The notes: generated by a model from the letters alone, not told the origin. Positions 20,449 to 29,380 are shown, numbered from the stretch's first letter. The stretch: DNA of 64,000 nt from G963668345 sp965206025 (GCA_965206025.1 CBDBIU010000005.1:186001-250000), one strand, 5' to 3'. Made by a program: numbers and translations.

Positions 20449-22220
20449 GCACGGGCCTACCTGTTTATCCGTTCGATGCTCAAATGTGCATCGGGACGCT
20501 ATCCGAAGTGGGACCGAGCTTTGCAAAGGCTAATCTGCCACAGGCGGCAAACCCTGAAGGTCTGTGGCACCATGGCCGTCGGTATGGCTTAGGAGAGGTT
20601 GGCGAATTTGTCATCGTCGAGTGCGGAGATCTCGGCATCTTGGGCCGACTGGTGAGCGTCAAGTTGCCGGAGCGCGAGAGGCTAACCGTTGAGCCAGAAC
20701 TGGGCAGGGACCGAGAAGCCCACCCATTGGGAACGATTCAGCTTCTCTCCACTCTTTCCATTGAGAGCGGAAAGGTAACTCCAGGAATGTCACAATACCC
20801 GCGCCTGGGGAGCAGAGTCTATGTGGCCCACCCCCGCTTGCTCAAATGGGTTGCAGAAACGTCCGAGAGAGCAAGCACAGCAACTGAGCAAGCCCTCCAA
20901 CCCTTACTGCTAGACGTGGCCGCTCTACCCTCGGCAAGCGACACGGCCGTCAACCTTACGCCGGAGCACGTTTTTGGTAGGCACTGCGCCCTGCTCGGTG
21001 CCACAGGGGGCGGCAAGAGTTGGAGCTTAGCCAGGTTGATTGAACAAGCCGCCCGGCATCATGCGAAGCTGATTCTCTTCGATGCAACGGGAGAGTTCCA
21101 CACGCTCACGTGCGGGGTTCGGCACATCTACCTTGGACAAGGAGCGGCCCAACCGGCGTCGGCGCGCGAAGTAGTCTTTCCCTATACCGAACTCACGGAG
21201 AGTGACCTGCTTGCCTTGTTCAAACCCAGCGGACTAGCTCAGGCACCGAAGCTTCGGGCGGCAATGAAGAGTCTAAAGCTCGCAAAAGTTGCACCCACTG
21301 AGATTCCTCAGTTGCTCGATGATGGCGTCGTCGTGAAGGCAAAGAAGCAGAAAGACTCCTTCGAAAGCGCATATGCGCGACACGCTGCTGTTGTGGAGGC
21401 TCCCCGAGCAGATTTCGAGGTCGGCTGTCTGACGCGCCAGATTGCGGAGGAGTTTGTGTATCCCACCGACTTCAACGACGCGACCTGCTGGGGCAAGCGG
21501 AGTGATGCTGAGTCTAGCTATTGCGTGAGCCTCATCACTCGCATCGAGGACATCGTAACCTCGGGAGACCTCGCTTGCCTTTTCCAGCCCACTGGAAAAC
21601 CGAGTCTGGTCGATGAAATCGAGTCCTTCCTAGCTGATTCTGAGGAACGGGTTCTACGAATCTCCCTCAAGCACACCCCGTTCGCACATGACGCACGAGA
21701 AATTGCCGCCAACGCCATAGGCAGGCACCTGCTAGCGCTCGGCAGAGCCGGCAGGTTCCGCAGCCTGCCCGCGGTGGTCTTCCTTGATGAAGCCCATCAG
21801 TTCCTTAATAAGTCTCTCGGTGATGAGAACACGAGGTATCGTCTAGACGCGTTCCAGCTGATTGCAAAAGAGGGCCGAAAGTTCAGCCTAACTATCTGTA
21901 TCGCTACGCAGCGACCTAGGGATATCCCAGAGGGAGTGCTGAGTCAGATGGGGACTCTTCTGGTCCACAGGCTCATAAACGACAAGGACAGGGAAGTCGT
22001 CGAGCGGGCATCTGGAGACATCGACAAATCTGCCGCGGCGTTTCTCCCGACGCTTGCACCCGGACAAGCAATCATAATCGGTGTCGACTTCCCAATCCCA
22101 CTCACCGTCCAGATGTTCAAACCTAGTGCTGAACCTGATTCACGAGGACCTGACTACCAGACCCATTGGCGCGGAGTGCAAGCGACAGAAGACAAAGATT
22201 CTGCCGTGGCCGCTGGTTGA
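20445..22220 (+). CDS. herA: HerA-type ATPase of a SIR2-HerA defence system
   Basis: This is a 591-residue AAA+ FtsK-HerA family ATPase. It has an N-terminal HAS-barrel-like part (about 1-160), Walker A GATGGGKSWS (about 184-193), Walker B AVVFLDEAHQFLN (about 444-456), sensor-like CIATQRPRDIPEGVL and the C-terminal LVHRLINDKDREVVERASGD. In the known SIR2-HerA systems HerA forms a hexamer that assembles SIR2 subunits and acts on DNA. Its ATG overlaps the SIR2 stop codon, so translation is coupled. The gene itself is intact. Confidence 0.9.
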   Translation: MSTGLPVYPFDAQMCIGTLSEVGPSFAKANLPQAANPEGLWHHGRRYGLGEVGEFVIVECGDLGILGRLVSVKLPERERLTVEPELGRDREAHPLGTIQLLSTLSIESGKVTPGMSQYPRLGSRVYVAHPRLLKWVAETSERASTATEQALQPLLLDVAALPSASDTAVNLTPEHVFGRHCALLGATGGGKSWSLARLIEQAARHHAKLILFDATGEFHTLTCGVRHIYLGQGAAQPASAREVVFPYTELTESDLLALFKPSGLAQAPKLRAAMKSLKLAKVAPTEIPQLLDDGVVVKAKKQKDSFESAYARHAAVVEAPRADFEVGCLTRQIAEEFVYPTDFNDATCWGKRSDAESSYCVSLITRIEDIVTSGDLACLFQPTGKPSLVDEIESFLADSEERVLRISLKHTPFAHDAREIAANAIGRHLLALGRAGRFRSLPAVVFLDEAHQFLNKSLGDENTRYRLDAFQLIAKEGRKFSLTICIATQRPRDIPEGVLSQMGTLLVHRLINDKDREVVERASGDIDKSAAAFLPTLAPGQAIIIGVDFPIPLTVQMFKPSAEPDSRGPDYQTHWRGVQATEDKDSAVAAG

Positions 22221-22280
22221 AGTGTAGGGATCCTAAGCCGCGCGCATTCTTCGCTGTCCTGACTCGCTAAAATAACTGCG

Positions 22281-22529
22281 GTCCCGTAGCGCGGCCTGGG
22301 CCGTCGTTTGGCCCAGACCTGCGGCTTTTTCTGATTCCTGACTGAGCCAACGCGAATCCCCCAACGGAGGCACTTGACACCCCGGCTATCCTGAAAGGGG
22401 GAGACAGCGCAGACCGGCATCACACTCTTCCACCTGGGGAAAAATACGAAACGAACCCAATTTCGCACAACCCACAAGGAATCAAAGGGTTGCAGCTGGT
22501 TTCCGGCACGGCCGGACGGTCGGCCCAGC
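22281..22529 (+). repeat. About 250-bp direct repeat, left copy (contains a REP)
   Basis: A REP (22281-22332: GTCCCGTAGCGCGGCCTGGG ending in ACCTGCGGCTTTTT) is followed by about 195 bases that recur at 23427-23678. Shared blocks include GACTGAGCCAACGCGAA, GGAGGCACTTGACACC, CAGACCGGCATCAC-like and ACGAAACGAACCCAATTTCG. The two copies bracket the Uma2-like gene. A second REP follows at 22530-22580. Confidence 0.7.
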
Positions 22530-22580
22530 AGTCCCGTAGCGCGGGCCTGGGCGGTCGTTTTCCCCAAGCCCGCGGTTTCC
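22530..22580 (+). repeat. REP sequence
   Basis: GTCCCGTAGCGCGGGCCTGG, a short loop, CCCCAAGCCCGCGG: an imperfect palindrome of the same family found next to the RAYT gene at 45065. Confidence 0.6.
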
Positions 22581-22602
22581 TCAGGCTTTAGCCCATATCT
22601 AG

Positions 22603-22794
22603 CCCGCATTTCTCACCACGTGGCGAGGCGAAGTGCGTGAGAGGTCCGTCAAGTACCAGGCGCGCGCTGCTCGCGCCGCATTTCTTGAATAATGCGGGCG
22701 TACTTGAACAGTACGTTGAGCACGGCGAGCAAGCGCAACGCAGTAATGGCGGGCCTATTGCGTGCTTCGGCCGTCAGGTGGTGAGAAATGCGGG
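22603..22794 (+). repeat. MITE family M1, complete copy with CTAG target duplication
   Basis: This is 192 bp. Terminal inverted repeats: CCCGCATTTCTCACCACGTG and the complement of CAGGTGGTGAGAAATGCGGG. It is flanked on both sides by CTAG (22599-22602 and 22795-22798). It has no coding capacity. Confidence 0.85.
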
Positions 22795-22875
22795 CTAGGC
22801 CGGCGCGTTTCACGGAGAAACGGCAAGACGGAAAACGGGGACAACATTCTTCTCTCTTCTGGTAAGCTGAACCCA

Positions 22876-23373
22876 GTGGCAACGCAGACTCTGATTCCGC
22901 TGGAAGCATACCTCCGGACTGTCTACGAGCCGGACGCCGAATATGTCGACGGCGAGATTGTGGAGAGAAACTTGGGGGAGAATCCGCACAGTGCGGCGCA
23001 AGTCCGCCTCATTCAGTTGTTCACGCCGTTGAGCCGAGATCACGACCTTCATCTCAGGACCGAGCTTCGGGTGCGTCTTGCGCCCACTCGCGTTCGTATT
23101 CCTGACTTCGCTTTGTTTCGGGAAAGACCCACCGAGCTTGTCCCGTCAACCCCGCCGTTTCTCGTCGTCGAGATCGTTTCCCGCGAAGACCGCCACACCG
23201 AGATCATCCGGAAGTTCGAGGAGTACCGCAACTGGGGCGTGCCGCACATCTGGCTCGCCGACCCCTGGCAGAGGCAGCTTTCGGTCTACACCGAGAACGG
23301 CCTGACAGCGGTCCCTTCTCTACAGATCCCGGACTTCGCTCTCGAGATGAGCCCCTCAGATATCTTCGAGTAA
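22876..23373 (+). CDS. Uma2-family (DUF820) PD-(D/E)xK nuclease-like protein
   Basis: This is a 165-residue protein starting at GTG 22876; the frame further upstream runs inside the M1 MITE. The family signature is clear: LEAYLRTVYEPDAEYVDGEI, VRIPDFALFRER, PPFLVVEIVSREDR and IRKFEEYRNWGVPHIWLADP. This gives the aspartate (IPDF) and the E-x-x (VVEIVS) pair of the restriction-nuclease-like fold. Such genes are abundant in cyanobacteria and Acidobacteriota and lie in repeat-rich, mobile settings; their role is unproven. The gene stands alone between two direct repeats of about 250 bp. Confidence 0.85.
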   Translation: MATQTLIPLEAYLRTVYEPDAEYVDGEIVERNLGENPHSAAQVRLIQLFTPLSRDHDLHLRTELRVRLAPTRVRIPDFALFRERPTELVPSTPPFLVVEIVSREDRHTEIIRKFEEYRNWGVPHIWLADPWQRQLSVYTENGLTAVPSLQIPDFALEMSPSDIFE

Positions 23374-23426
23374 CCCGCTCCGCGGGTTCCCTTGCCGGGA
23401 AAGTCGGGGACAGGCTACGACTTTTA

Positions 23427-23678
23427 GTCCCGTAGCGAGGCAGCTCGATGACGTTTTCGAGGCCTGCGGCTTTTTCTGGTTCCCGACTGAGCCAACGCGA
23501 AAGTCCCGACGGAGGCACTTGACACCCCCGCTATCCTGAAAGGGGAGAGATCACGTAGACCGGCATCACGCTCGACCAAGCGGGGAAAAAGACGAAACGA
23601 ACCCAATTTCGCACAACCAACAAGGAATCAAAGGTTTGCAGCTGGTTTCCGGCACGGCGGGACGGTCGGCGCAGCAGC
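23427..23678 (+). repeat. About 250-bp direct repeat, right copy (contains a REP)
   Basis: This is the partner of 22281-22529 in the same orientation, with about 85-90% identity by eye. The REP part is at 23427-23478. After 23678 the sequence differs. Confidence 0.7.
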
Positions 23679-23880
23679 TTTTCGCTTCTCACCGGCTTTC
23701 GCGGGTCTGTTCTGTATATCGGAAGCGCGCTCTCCCGAAGGGCCTGGCGATCGGTCGTCTCCGGACGACCGATCGGGGCATGGGGTGGGGTCCAACCGGC
23801 CGCGCAGCGGCCGGTCTTCCCTTTCTTAGCAACTCCCTCCGGCAAGCGTGATAACCGGAACTCACCACCGTTCTTGAGTG

Positions 23881-23937
23881 GGTCCCCTCGCGCGGCCCTG
23901 GGCCGTCGTTTGCCCCAGACCCGTAGGACTTTTCTGG
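23881..23937 (+). repeat. REP sequence
   Basis: GGTCCCCTCGCGCGGCCCTG, GGCCGTCGTTTGCCCCAGAC, CCGTAGGACTTTTCTGG: the same REP family with some substitutions. No gene is seen between 23679 and 24313; the remaining sequence there is unassigned. Confidence 0.55.
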
Positions 23938-24159
23938 TGGTCGCTCCGAGGACGGGTTGGCTCGGCTACAGCCATGATCGAGCGGCAACAAACCCGGTCC
24001 AGACCGAGGAGCGTGCCGCGCGTGCGGAGGTCTGTGAAAAGATTGAGACTGGGCATAGCTTTCGAAAGATGGCGAGGAAGAAAAACTTGGCTGCCGAAGC
24101 AGGAAGCTTGGGGGGAGTGTCTGAGAAGTCGGCGGTGCCGCAGCGAGACAGCCTCGTCG

Positions 24160-24262
24160 GAGGGAAAAATCGGGTACAGCCAGCCAATTCGCTTCAGGTT
24201 AAGTGCTTTTTTCGACGGCTGTGGCGGGAGGCGAATTGGTGGCAGTCCCATTTTTTCCGCCC
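24160..24262 (-). repeat. MITE family M3, remnant without terminal repeats
   Basis: GAAAAATCGGGTACAGCC-like start, CAGCCAATTCGCTTCAGGTT, then GCGAATTGGTGGCAGTCCC and ATTTTTTCCGCCC match the M3 interior (same orientation as 10053). The CAGCCCGTGG ends are not found. The E1 gene begins about 50 bases downstream. Confidence 0.6.
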
Positions 24263-24313
24263 TAAGAGTTGCCGTCCGGTCGCCTGGTCAAACCGTTCAC
24301 TGAGAATCACAAC

Positions 24314-26323
24314 ATGTCAACAACCACACCGAGTTTGGATCTGAAAAAGGAAGTTCTTCTTTCTCTCTATCACAAGATGCTGGTGATCCGGCGCTCCGAG
24401 AGGCAGTTGGTGAAGGCGCACCAAATGGGCCTTTTGCACGGCGCCTGCCACACCTACATTGGGGAGGAAGCGGTCGCCGCCGGCGTCTGCGCCCACCTTC
24501 GTCCGGAAGATACGATGTTCAGCACCCACCGGGGCCACGGTCATGCGCTGGCGAAGGGAGTCCCGATGCGCGAGCTGATCGCCGAGCTGTTTGGGCGCCA
24601 AACGGGCTGCTCCCGCGGGCGGGGGGGGAGTATGCATCTGTTCTCTCCGGAAGTCGGTTTGATGGGCACGAGCGGCATCGTCGGGCCCTCGATCCTGCAG
24701 GCGACGGGTGCCGCCTACGCCCTGAAGCTTCTCAAGACGGATCGCGTCAGCGCTGCCTTTTTCGGTGACGGCGCCGTCAGCAATGGCGCTTTCCATGAAG
24801 GTCTGAACCTGGCGGCGATCTATCAGCTACCGGTTCTGCTCGTCTGTGAAAACAACCTGTATGCGACCGAGGTAGCCTTCAACTACTCAACCAGAAATCC
24901 AGAGGTCGGCAGCCGCGGAGAGGGCTACGGGATGCCGGGGGTGGCCGTAGACGGCAACGACGTCCTCGCGGTTTATCAGGCCGCCGAGGAGGCAGTCAAG
25001 CGGGCGCGTTCGGGCGGAGGACCCACGCTGATCGAATGCAAGACCTATCGCACGCGTCCCCACAACGAAGGGATGCGCGATTATGGCTATCGCACGAAAG
25101 AGGAGGTCGAAGAGTGGAAGGCGCGCGACCCTATCGCGACTTTTCAGACGAAACTCGTGGACGACGGTGTGGCGACCGAAGACGAACTCGAGAAGATTGA
25201 CCGAGAAATTCAGGCGGAAGCCGAAGAAGCGTTCGAGTTCGCCAAGCAAAGTCCTTGGCCCGACCCCGATACAGCCACCGCCTTCATTTTCAGTCAAGAC
25301 GGCGTCGAAACCGATGAGCCGCCGAGCGCCGCGGACGGCCCCGCGGCGCGCGAGATCAACTTTATGGAGGCTACGCTCGAGGCCCTCGCCGGCGAGATGA
25401 AAAAAAACCCCACCATCGTTGTCTTTGGCGAGGGGGTCGGCGAACGGGGAGGGAACTTCAACACAACGGTAGGTCTCTACGACCTCTATGGAACCGAACG
25501 TCTCTGCGATACACCGATCAGCGAGCGTGGCTTCACCGGGGTTTCGACGGGAGCCGCCATGGCGGGCGCCCGCCCCGTTGTCGACTTCATGTTTTGGGAT
25601 TTTGCTCTGGACACCTTGGGTGAAATCCTAAACCAAATCGCGAAGGTGCAATATATGTCGAGCGGCCGGCTGAAGATGCCGATTCTGCTGCGCGGCTGTA
25701 TCGGCGTCGGGCACTCCGCCGCCACGCATCACTCGGGAAACTACTACCCGCTATTCGTTCACATTCCGGGACTGCGGGTCGTGATGCCGTCGAATCCATA
25801 CGACGCCAAAGGGCTTTTCATCACCGCGCTTCGCTGTCACGACCCGGTACTCTTTCTTGAGCACCGGTCCTTATTGGGCAGCAAGGGCAACGTTCCCAAG
25901 CAACCCTACACCATACCCTTCGGCAAAGCCGCCATAGCCCGACAGGGGAGCGACGTGACCGTCGTGGCCATCGCCAATATGGTGGGACTAACGCTGACGG
26001 CCTCTGAGCAGCTCGAGAAAGAAAACATTTCCGTCGAAGTCATTGACCCCAGGACTCTGGCGCCGCTCGATATCGACAGCATTCTCGAGTCCGTCCACAA
26101 GACGGGCCGGCTTCTCGTCGTCGACGAAACGTTTGCGCCCTGCGCCATCGGCGCGGAGATCTCTTCGCAAGTGATGGAGCGCGCCTTTGGGGACCTCGAC
26201 GCTCCCGTGCGCCGCTTGAACGGAGTGCATACGCCGATCCCCTATAGCCCGGCACTCGAAAAGGCTCTGGTTCCGCACGTCGAAGACATTGTTCGCTCGG
26301 TCCGGGAGTTGATGGCCGAATAG
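24314..26323 (+). CDS. 2-oxoacid dehydrogenase E1, fused alpha and beta subunits
   Basis: This is a 669-residue thiamine-diphosphate enzyme. Residues about 1-330 are the E1-alpha part: GACHTYIGEEAVAAGVCAHL, RGGSMHLFSPEVG, and the ThDP motif GDGAVSNGAFHEGLNLAAIY to CENNLYA. Residues about 345-669 are the E1-beta part: VVFGEGVGERGGNFNTTVGL, RLCDTPISERGFTGVSTGAA and LLRGCIGVGHSAATHHSG. Fusion in one chain is known for acetoin/pyruvate-type and branched-chain E1s. ATG 24314 is preferred to the upstream start at 24269, which lies at the edge of repeat sequence. It forms an operon with the E2 gene 9 bases downstream. No E3 gene is in the window. Confidence 0.92.
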   Translation: MSTTTPSLDLKKEVLLSLYHKMLVIRRSERQLVKAHQMGLLHGACHTYIGEEAVAAGVCAHLRPEDTMFSTHRGHGHALAKGVPMRELIAELFGRQTGCSRGRGGSMHLFSPEVGLMGTSGIVGPSILQATGAAYALKLLKTDRVSAAFFGDGAVSNGAFHEGLNLAAIYQLPVLLVCENNLYATEVAFNYSTRNPEVGSRGEGYGMPGVAVDGNDVLAVYQAAEEAVKRARSGGGPTLIECKTYRTRPHNEGMRDYGYRTKEEVEEWKARDPIATFQTKLVDDGVATEDELEKIDREIQAEAEEAFEFAKQSPWPDPDTATAFIFSQDGVETDEPPSAADGPAAREINFMEATLEALAGEMKKNPTIVVFGEGVGERGGNFNTTVGLYDLYGTERLCDTPISERGFTGVSTGAAMAGARPVVDFMFWDFALDTLGEILNQIAKVQYMSSGRLKMPILLRGCIGVGHSAATHHSGNYYPLFVHIPGLRVVMPSNPYDAKGLFITALRCHDPVLFLEHRSLLGSKGNVPKQPYTIPFGKAAIARQGSDVTVVAIANMVGLTLTASEQLEKENISVEVIDPRTLAPLDIDSILESVHKTGRLLVVDETFAPCAIGAEISSQVMERAFGDLDAPVRRLNGVHTPIPYSPALEKALVPHVEDIVRSVRELMAE

Positions 26324-26332
26324 GAGACGCCG

Positions 26333-27538
26333 ATGGCCTTTGAACTGTTCGTCCCGCGACTCGGTTGGGATATGGAGGAGGGTACCTTCGCGGGCTGGCT
26401 CAAGAAGGACGGAGAGACCGTCAAAGAGGGCGAGCCGGTCTTTCTTGTCGAGTCGGAGAAGGCAGAGCAGGAAGTGGAGTCGCTGGAATCAGGCATCCTC
26501 CGCATCCCCGCGGACGGTCCCCAGCCGGGAGACGTACTCCCGGTGGGAACCTTGATCGGATACCTTGTCGAACCCGGCGAGCAAGCTCCCTCCAGCGTTA
26601 AGAGTATCGGTGCTGCACCGCCTATGCCGGGGAGCGCCGGCACGAAGGCCGATCCCGCATCAACGGGTGCCGCGGCGGTTCCTACCCCCGCGGAAAAGCC
26701 TCGGGAAGAACGCGCCGCGAGACCATCGATCAGCCCACGCGCCAAGCGAATCGCCAAGGAACTGGGCGTCGACTGGAAGAAGGTTCAGGGGACGGGCCGC
26801 GAAGGGCGAATCGTCGAGGAGGACATTCGCGCAGCCGCGAGTGGAGCGGCGGCGGCTAGCGAGGCTCCGCCAGCGGCGGTCGGCCGATTGCGAAAACGTA
26901 TCGCCCAGCGGGTTTCCGAAAGCGCTCATTCAACGGCCTCCGTGACCTTGACGGCCGAGGCCGACGCCACGAACCTGGTCAGCCGGCGCGACGAACTCAA
27001 GGCCGGTGCTTCGGGGGAAGCCATCGTTCCAACGTACACCGATCTCTTCGTAAAGCTCGCGGCCACGGCGCTCGAAAAGCACCCCCTGCTGAACTCTTAC
27101 TGGGAAAACGACCAGATCCGGGTCCTCGACGACATACACATTGCCATCGCTGTGGATACCGAGGAAGGTTTGCTGGCGCCTGTTCTACGGAATGCCAATA
27201 AGAAGAGCATTCAGCAAATCGCGGAGGAGTCCCGCTCGCTGGCCGAAAAGGCCCGCGCCCGCAAGCTTGATCGCGACAGCCTGCAAGGCGGCACGTTCAC
27301 GATCACCAATCTCGGGACGTACGGCGTTGACGCCTTCACCCCGATCATCAACTTGCCGCAATGCGCCATCCTCGGCGTGGGAGCGATTCGCTTGAAGCCC
27401 GCTGTCCACCAGGGACAGCTTGCCGCGCGTCACATGGTGTCGCTGAGCTTGACCTTCGACCACCGAATCGTGGACGGAGCTCCCGCCGCCGCGTTTCTGA
27501 AAACCGTCCGCGAGCTGATCGAGCAGCCTAGGCTCTGA
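26333..27538 (+). CDS. 2-oxoacid dehydrogenase E2, dihydrolipoamide acyltransferase
   Basis: This is a 401-residue E2 with one lipoyl domain (about 1-80; lipoyl lysine K43 in VESEKAEQE, where the usual D before K is E), a linker, an E3/E1-binding domain (about 125-160: ISPRAKRIAKELGVDWKKVQ), and a catalytic acyltransferase domain (about 180-401) with SLTFDHRIVDGAPAAAFL, whose His (about 377) and Asp belong to the HxxxDG active site. The acyl specificity (acetyl or branched-chain) cannot be decided. It is co-transcribed with the E1 gene. Confidence 0.93.
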   Translation: MAFELFVPRLGWDMEEGTFAGWLKKDGETVKEGEPVFLVESEKAEQEVESLESGILRIPADGPQPGDVLPVGTLIGYLVEPGEQAPSSVKSIGAAPPMPGSAGTKADPASTGAAAVPTPAEKPREERAARPSISPRAKRIAKELGVDWKKVQGTGREGRIVEEDIRAAASGAAAASEAPPAAVGRLRKRIAQRVSESAHSTASVTLTAEADATNLVSRRDELKAGASGEAIVPTYTDLFVKLAATALEKHPLLNSYWENDQIRVLDDIHIAIAVDTEEGLLAPVLRNANKKSIQQIAEESRSLAEKARARKLDRDSLQGGTFTITNLGTYGVDAFTPIINLPQCAILGVGAIRLKPAVHQGQLAARHMVSLSLTFDHRIVDGAPAAAFLKTVRELIEQPRL

Positions 27539-27568
27539 CGGGCCGAGTAACACTCAGCGCCTTTTGCA

Positions 27569-27600
27569 AGTCCCGTAGCGCACATCTGGCCCACGGGACA
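27569..27600 (+). repeat. Short REP sequence
   Basis: GTCCCGTAGCGCACATCTGG followed by CCCACGGGAC: a shortened member of the REP family, 30 bases after the E2 gene, where it may act as a 3' hairpin. Confidence 0.5.
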
Positions 27601-27611
27601 AGGGTTGGGGC

Positions 27612-28319
27612 ATGGGAAAACACGTCGGCGCCATCCCCAGTGCGATCGGTGGCAGAATGATCAAACTGTCGCACGTCGGTATGGTGGCCTTAAGAAACGT
27701 GGTCAATAGGAACCGCTGGCTTGGCTGGATCCGGCACATCGTGCGCGATCAAGTGGCGGTATGGATGGTGTGCTCCTTCCTCGGCATGGCGCTGCCCTGC
27801 ATGATGTCGGTGGAGTTCATCCGCAACCATACTGTCGAAGGGAGCCGCGTTGCCGCTATGGTGGCCAGCGGCATGGAGGAACGCTACACCGAATTTGGCC
27901 CCCTTCTTTGGGTTCTAACGCTATTGTGCGGCTTTCTCGTGCTGGCTCCTGGGCAAGTGAGCGTCAACGACTAGATCTCGCGGCGTTGGACGGACATTAT
28001 CCGGACCGCCAGCGAACGGGCGAAGCGGCTAAAAGGCAACCAGGTCAAATACATCTATTACGGCATCATGTCCGTATACCTGGTGTGGGGATTGGTCACG
28101 TTGACGCTGTTTGACCCGTTGGACTTAGCCAAGTTCGGCGCGGTCATCGGCACTATTGCCTTAGGATCGACGTCCCTGCTGGCGGTGTACGCGAATAGGA
28201 TAGGACCCTTTTGCTGAAAGAAGCGCGGCCCAACTGGTTCCTGCAACTTGGTGTGGTCTGCTGCGGGATCTTCTTCTTGAGTCTGAGCGTCGTGGTCTTT
28301 TTAACGTTTCGCGGGTGAT
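27612..28319 (+). pseudogene. C-terminal remnant of an Nramp-like metal transporter
   Basis: Three segments read as one membrane protein end. Segment 1, 27612-27971: FIRNHTVEGSRVAAMVASGM, LLWVLTLLCGFLVLAPGQVS. Segment 2 follows an in-frame TAG (27972-27974): ISRRWTDIIRTASERAKRLK, VYLVWGLVTLTLF. Segment 3, after a frameshift near 28200: LLKEARPNWFLQLGVVCCGI to FRG and TGA at about 28319. The pattern APxQxSVxDxxSRRWTD fits the late helices of Nramp-family transporters. The N-terminal half is absent. The family name is moderately sure; the broken state is clear. Confidence 0.6.
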
Positions 28320-28501
28320 AAGCGAGCTCACCTGCTGACGCCATTCACCACGTTGGCGAGTTTTCTGCCGTGGACCGCTCGAGCGACGGCCTCGGCTGAC
28401 CCGTCGTCTGGTGAGAAAAAGCCGGCTAGTGACTGTAACTTCGCTTCCGCAGCGCTTGCGCAACGGGTTAGGGGCTGCCCGCCGTGGCCCGACCCCACGC
28501 C

Positions 28502-28529
28502 GCGCTCGACCGCCGGGGCGGTCGAGCGC
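28502..28529. other. Strong 13-bp palindrome
   Basis: GCGCTCGACCGCC, two bases, GGCGGTCGAGCGC: a perfect hairpin with a very short loop, in a 390-base gene-free stretch (28320-28711) downstream of the Flp gene. There is no U-run, so it is not a standard terminator; it could be a protein-binding site. Confidence 0.5.
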
Positions 28530-28711
28530 TGTAGAGAACCAGCAGCGGGGGAGCACGGTAACAGCCGTAAAACGAACCACCCAAGGACCCCCGACGAAGC
28601 TGCGGGGAGCGCAGGTGACGGCGACCGACAAGTGCCGTAGGCCAATTACGCCAACTTTTGAAACCGGCTGCTCCGCCAACTCGCGGATGACGATAGACGC
28701 CGAATTGCCAC

Positions 28712-28900
28712 CTACTGCGCGGCGGCGTTGTTGACGAGACTGCCCATCTTGCTGAAAATGATGCTGATGCCGTCGGCGATCCCCGGCAACAGGGCGCCAG
28801 CCGACACTGCAATGAACCCAGCCAACAAGGCGTACTCCACCATGTCTTGCGCTCTTTCGTCACGCGTTAAGTTTTCAAGTAAGCAATACAGTTTTCTCAT
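28712..28900 (-). CDS. Flp/Fap-type pilin
   Basis: This is a 62-residue class IVb pilin. It opens MRKLYCLLENLTRDERAQDM and continues with the hydrophobic helix VEYALLAGFIAVSAGALLPG. The pattern D-x-VEYALL places the processing glutamate and the tyrosine as in Flp pilins. The ATG at 28900 is favoured by AGGAG eight bases upstream. Normally it is secreted and assembled by Tad machinery (TadV peptidase, TadA ATPase); none of those genes is in this window, so it is an orphan here. Confidence 0.88.
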   Translation of the reverse strand: MRKLYCLLENLTRDERAQDMVEYALLAGFIAVSAGALLPGIADGISIIFSKMGSLVNNAAAQ

Positions 28901-29194
28901 ATGCATCTCCTGACCGAGCACGAATAGAATTTCAGTTCTTCAATCATCCGACAATTGTCTACGGTTGCCAATGGGGCACTCGTACTGTTTTTCACTTAAG
29001 CGTAGTTAGTACGATAGTTTGGGACTGCTTAAAGAGAATCCACGATGTGTTCAGCTAGGGGATCTAGCCGGCGTTTTATCAATGCCTTAGTGGAGTCCGA
29101 GACGGTGGGTCGCGTGTGGGAGATTGGCCCAATCGGGGCCAATGCTGTTTCATCCCAAGCTCTGAGAGCGATTTTTTCGGCGACGATCGTTTAA

Positions 29195-29380
29195 CCCGCG
29201 TTTCTCACCACGGCTGGGGTGGATGAGGCGAAAGGCCCGGCGGTCATGGCTCGCGGCAACAGTTTGTGTGCCACTCCCTGCGTACAGTCATGTCGGCAAG
29301 CGGGCGCGATGAATCGCGCCCCTACATCCCTGACGGTGGGCATTTGCTTGCAGTTCTACTCTGCTGGTGAGAAATACGGG
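29195..29380 (+). repeat. MITE family M2, complete copy with TTAA target duplication
   Basis: This is 186 bp. The ends CCCGCGTTTCTCACCACGG and the complement of GCTGGTGAGAAATACGGG are shared with M1, but the interior differs (GCGAAAGGCCCGGCGGTC, GGCAACAGTTTGTGT, palindromic GGGCGCGATGAATCGCGCCC). It is flanked by TTAA on both sides (29191-29194, 29381-29384). Confidence 0.85.

Noticed and set aside
22376..22400. Promoter-like TTGACA with TATCCT in the 250-bp repeats
   Set aside because: The two boxes are only 7 bases apart, far from the 16-18 needed.
24314..27538. Acetoin dehydrogenase operon
   Set aside because: E1 and E2 are clear, but nothing in the sequence or neighbours fixes the substrate, so no gene symbols were given.
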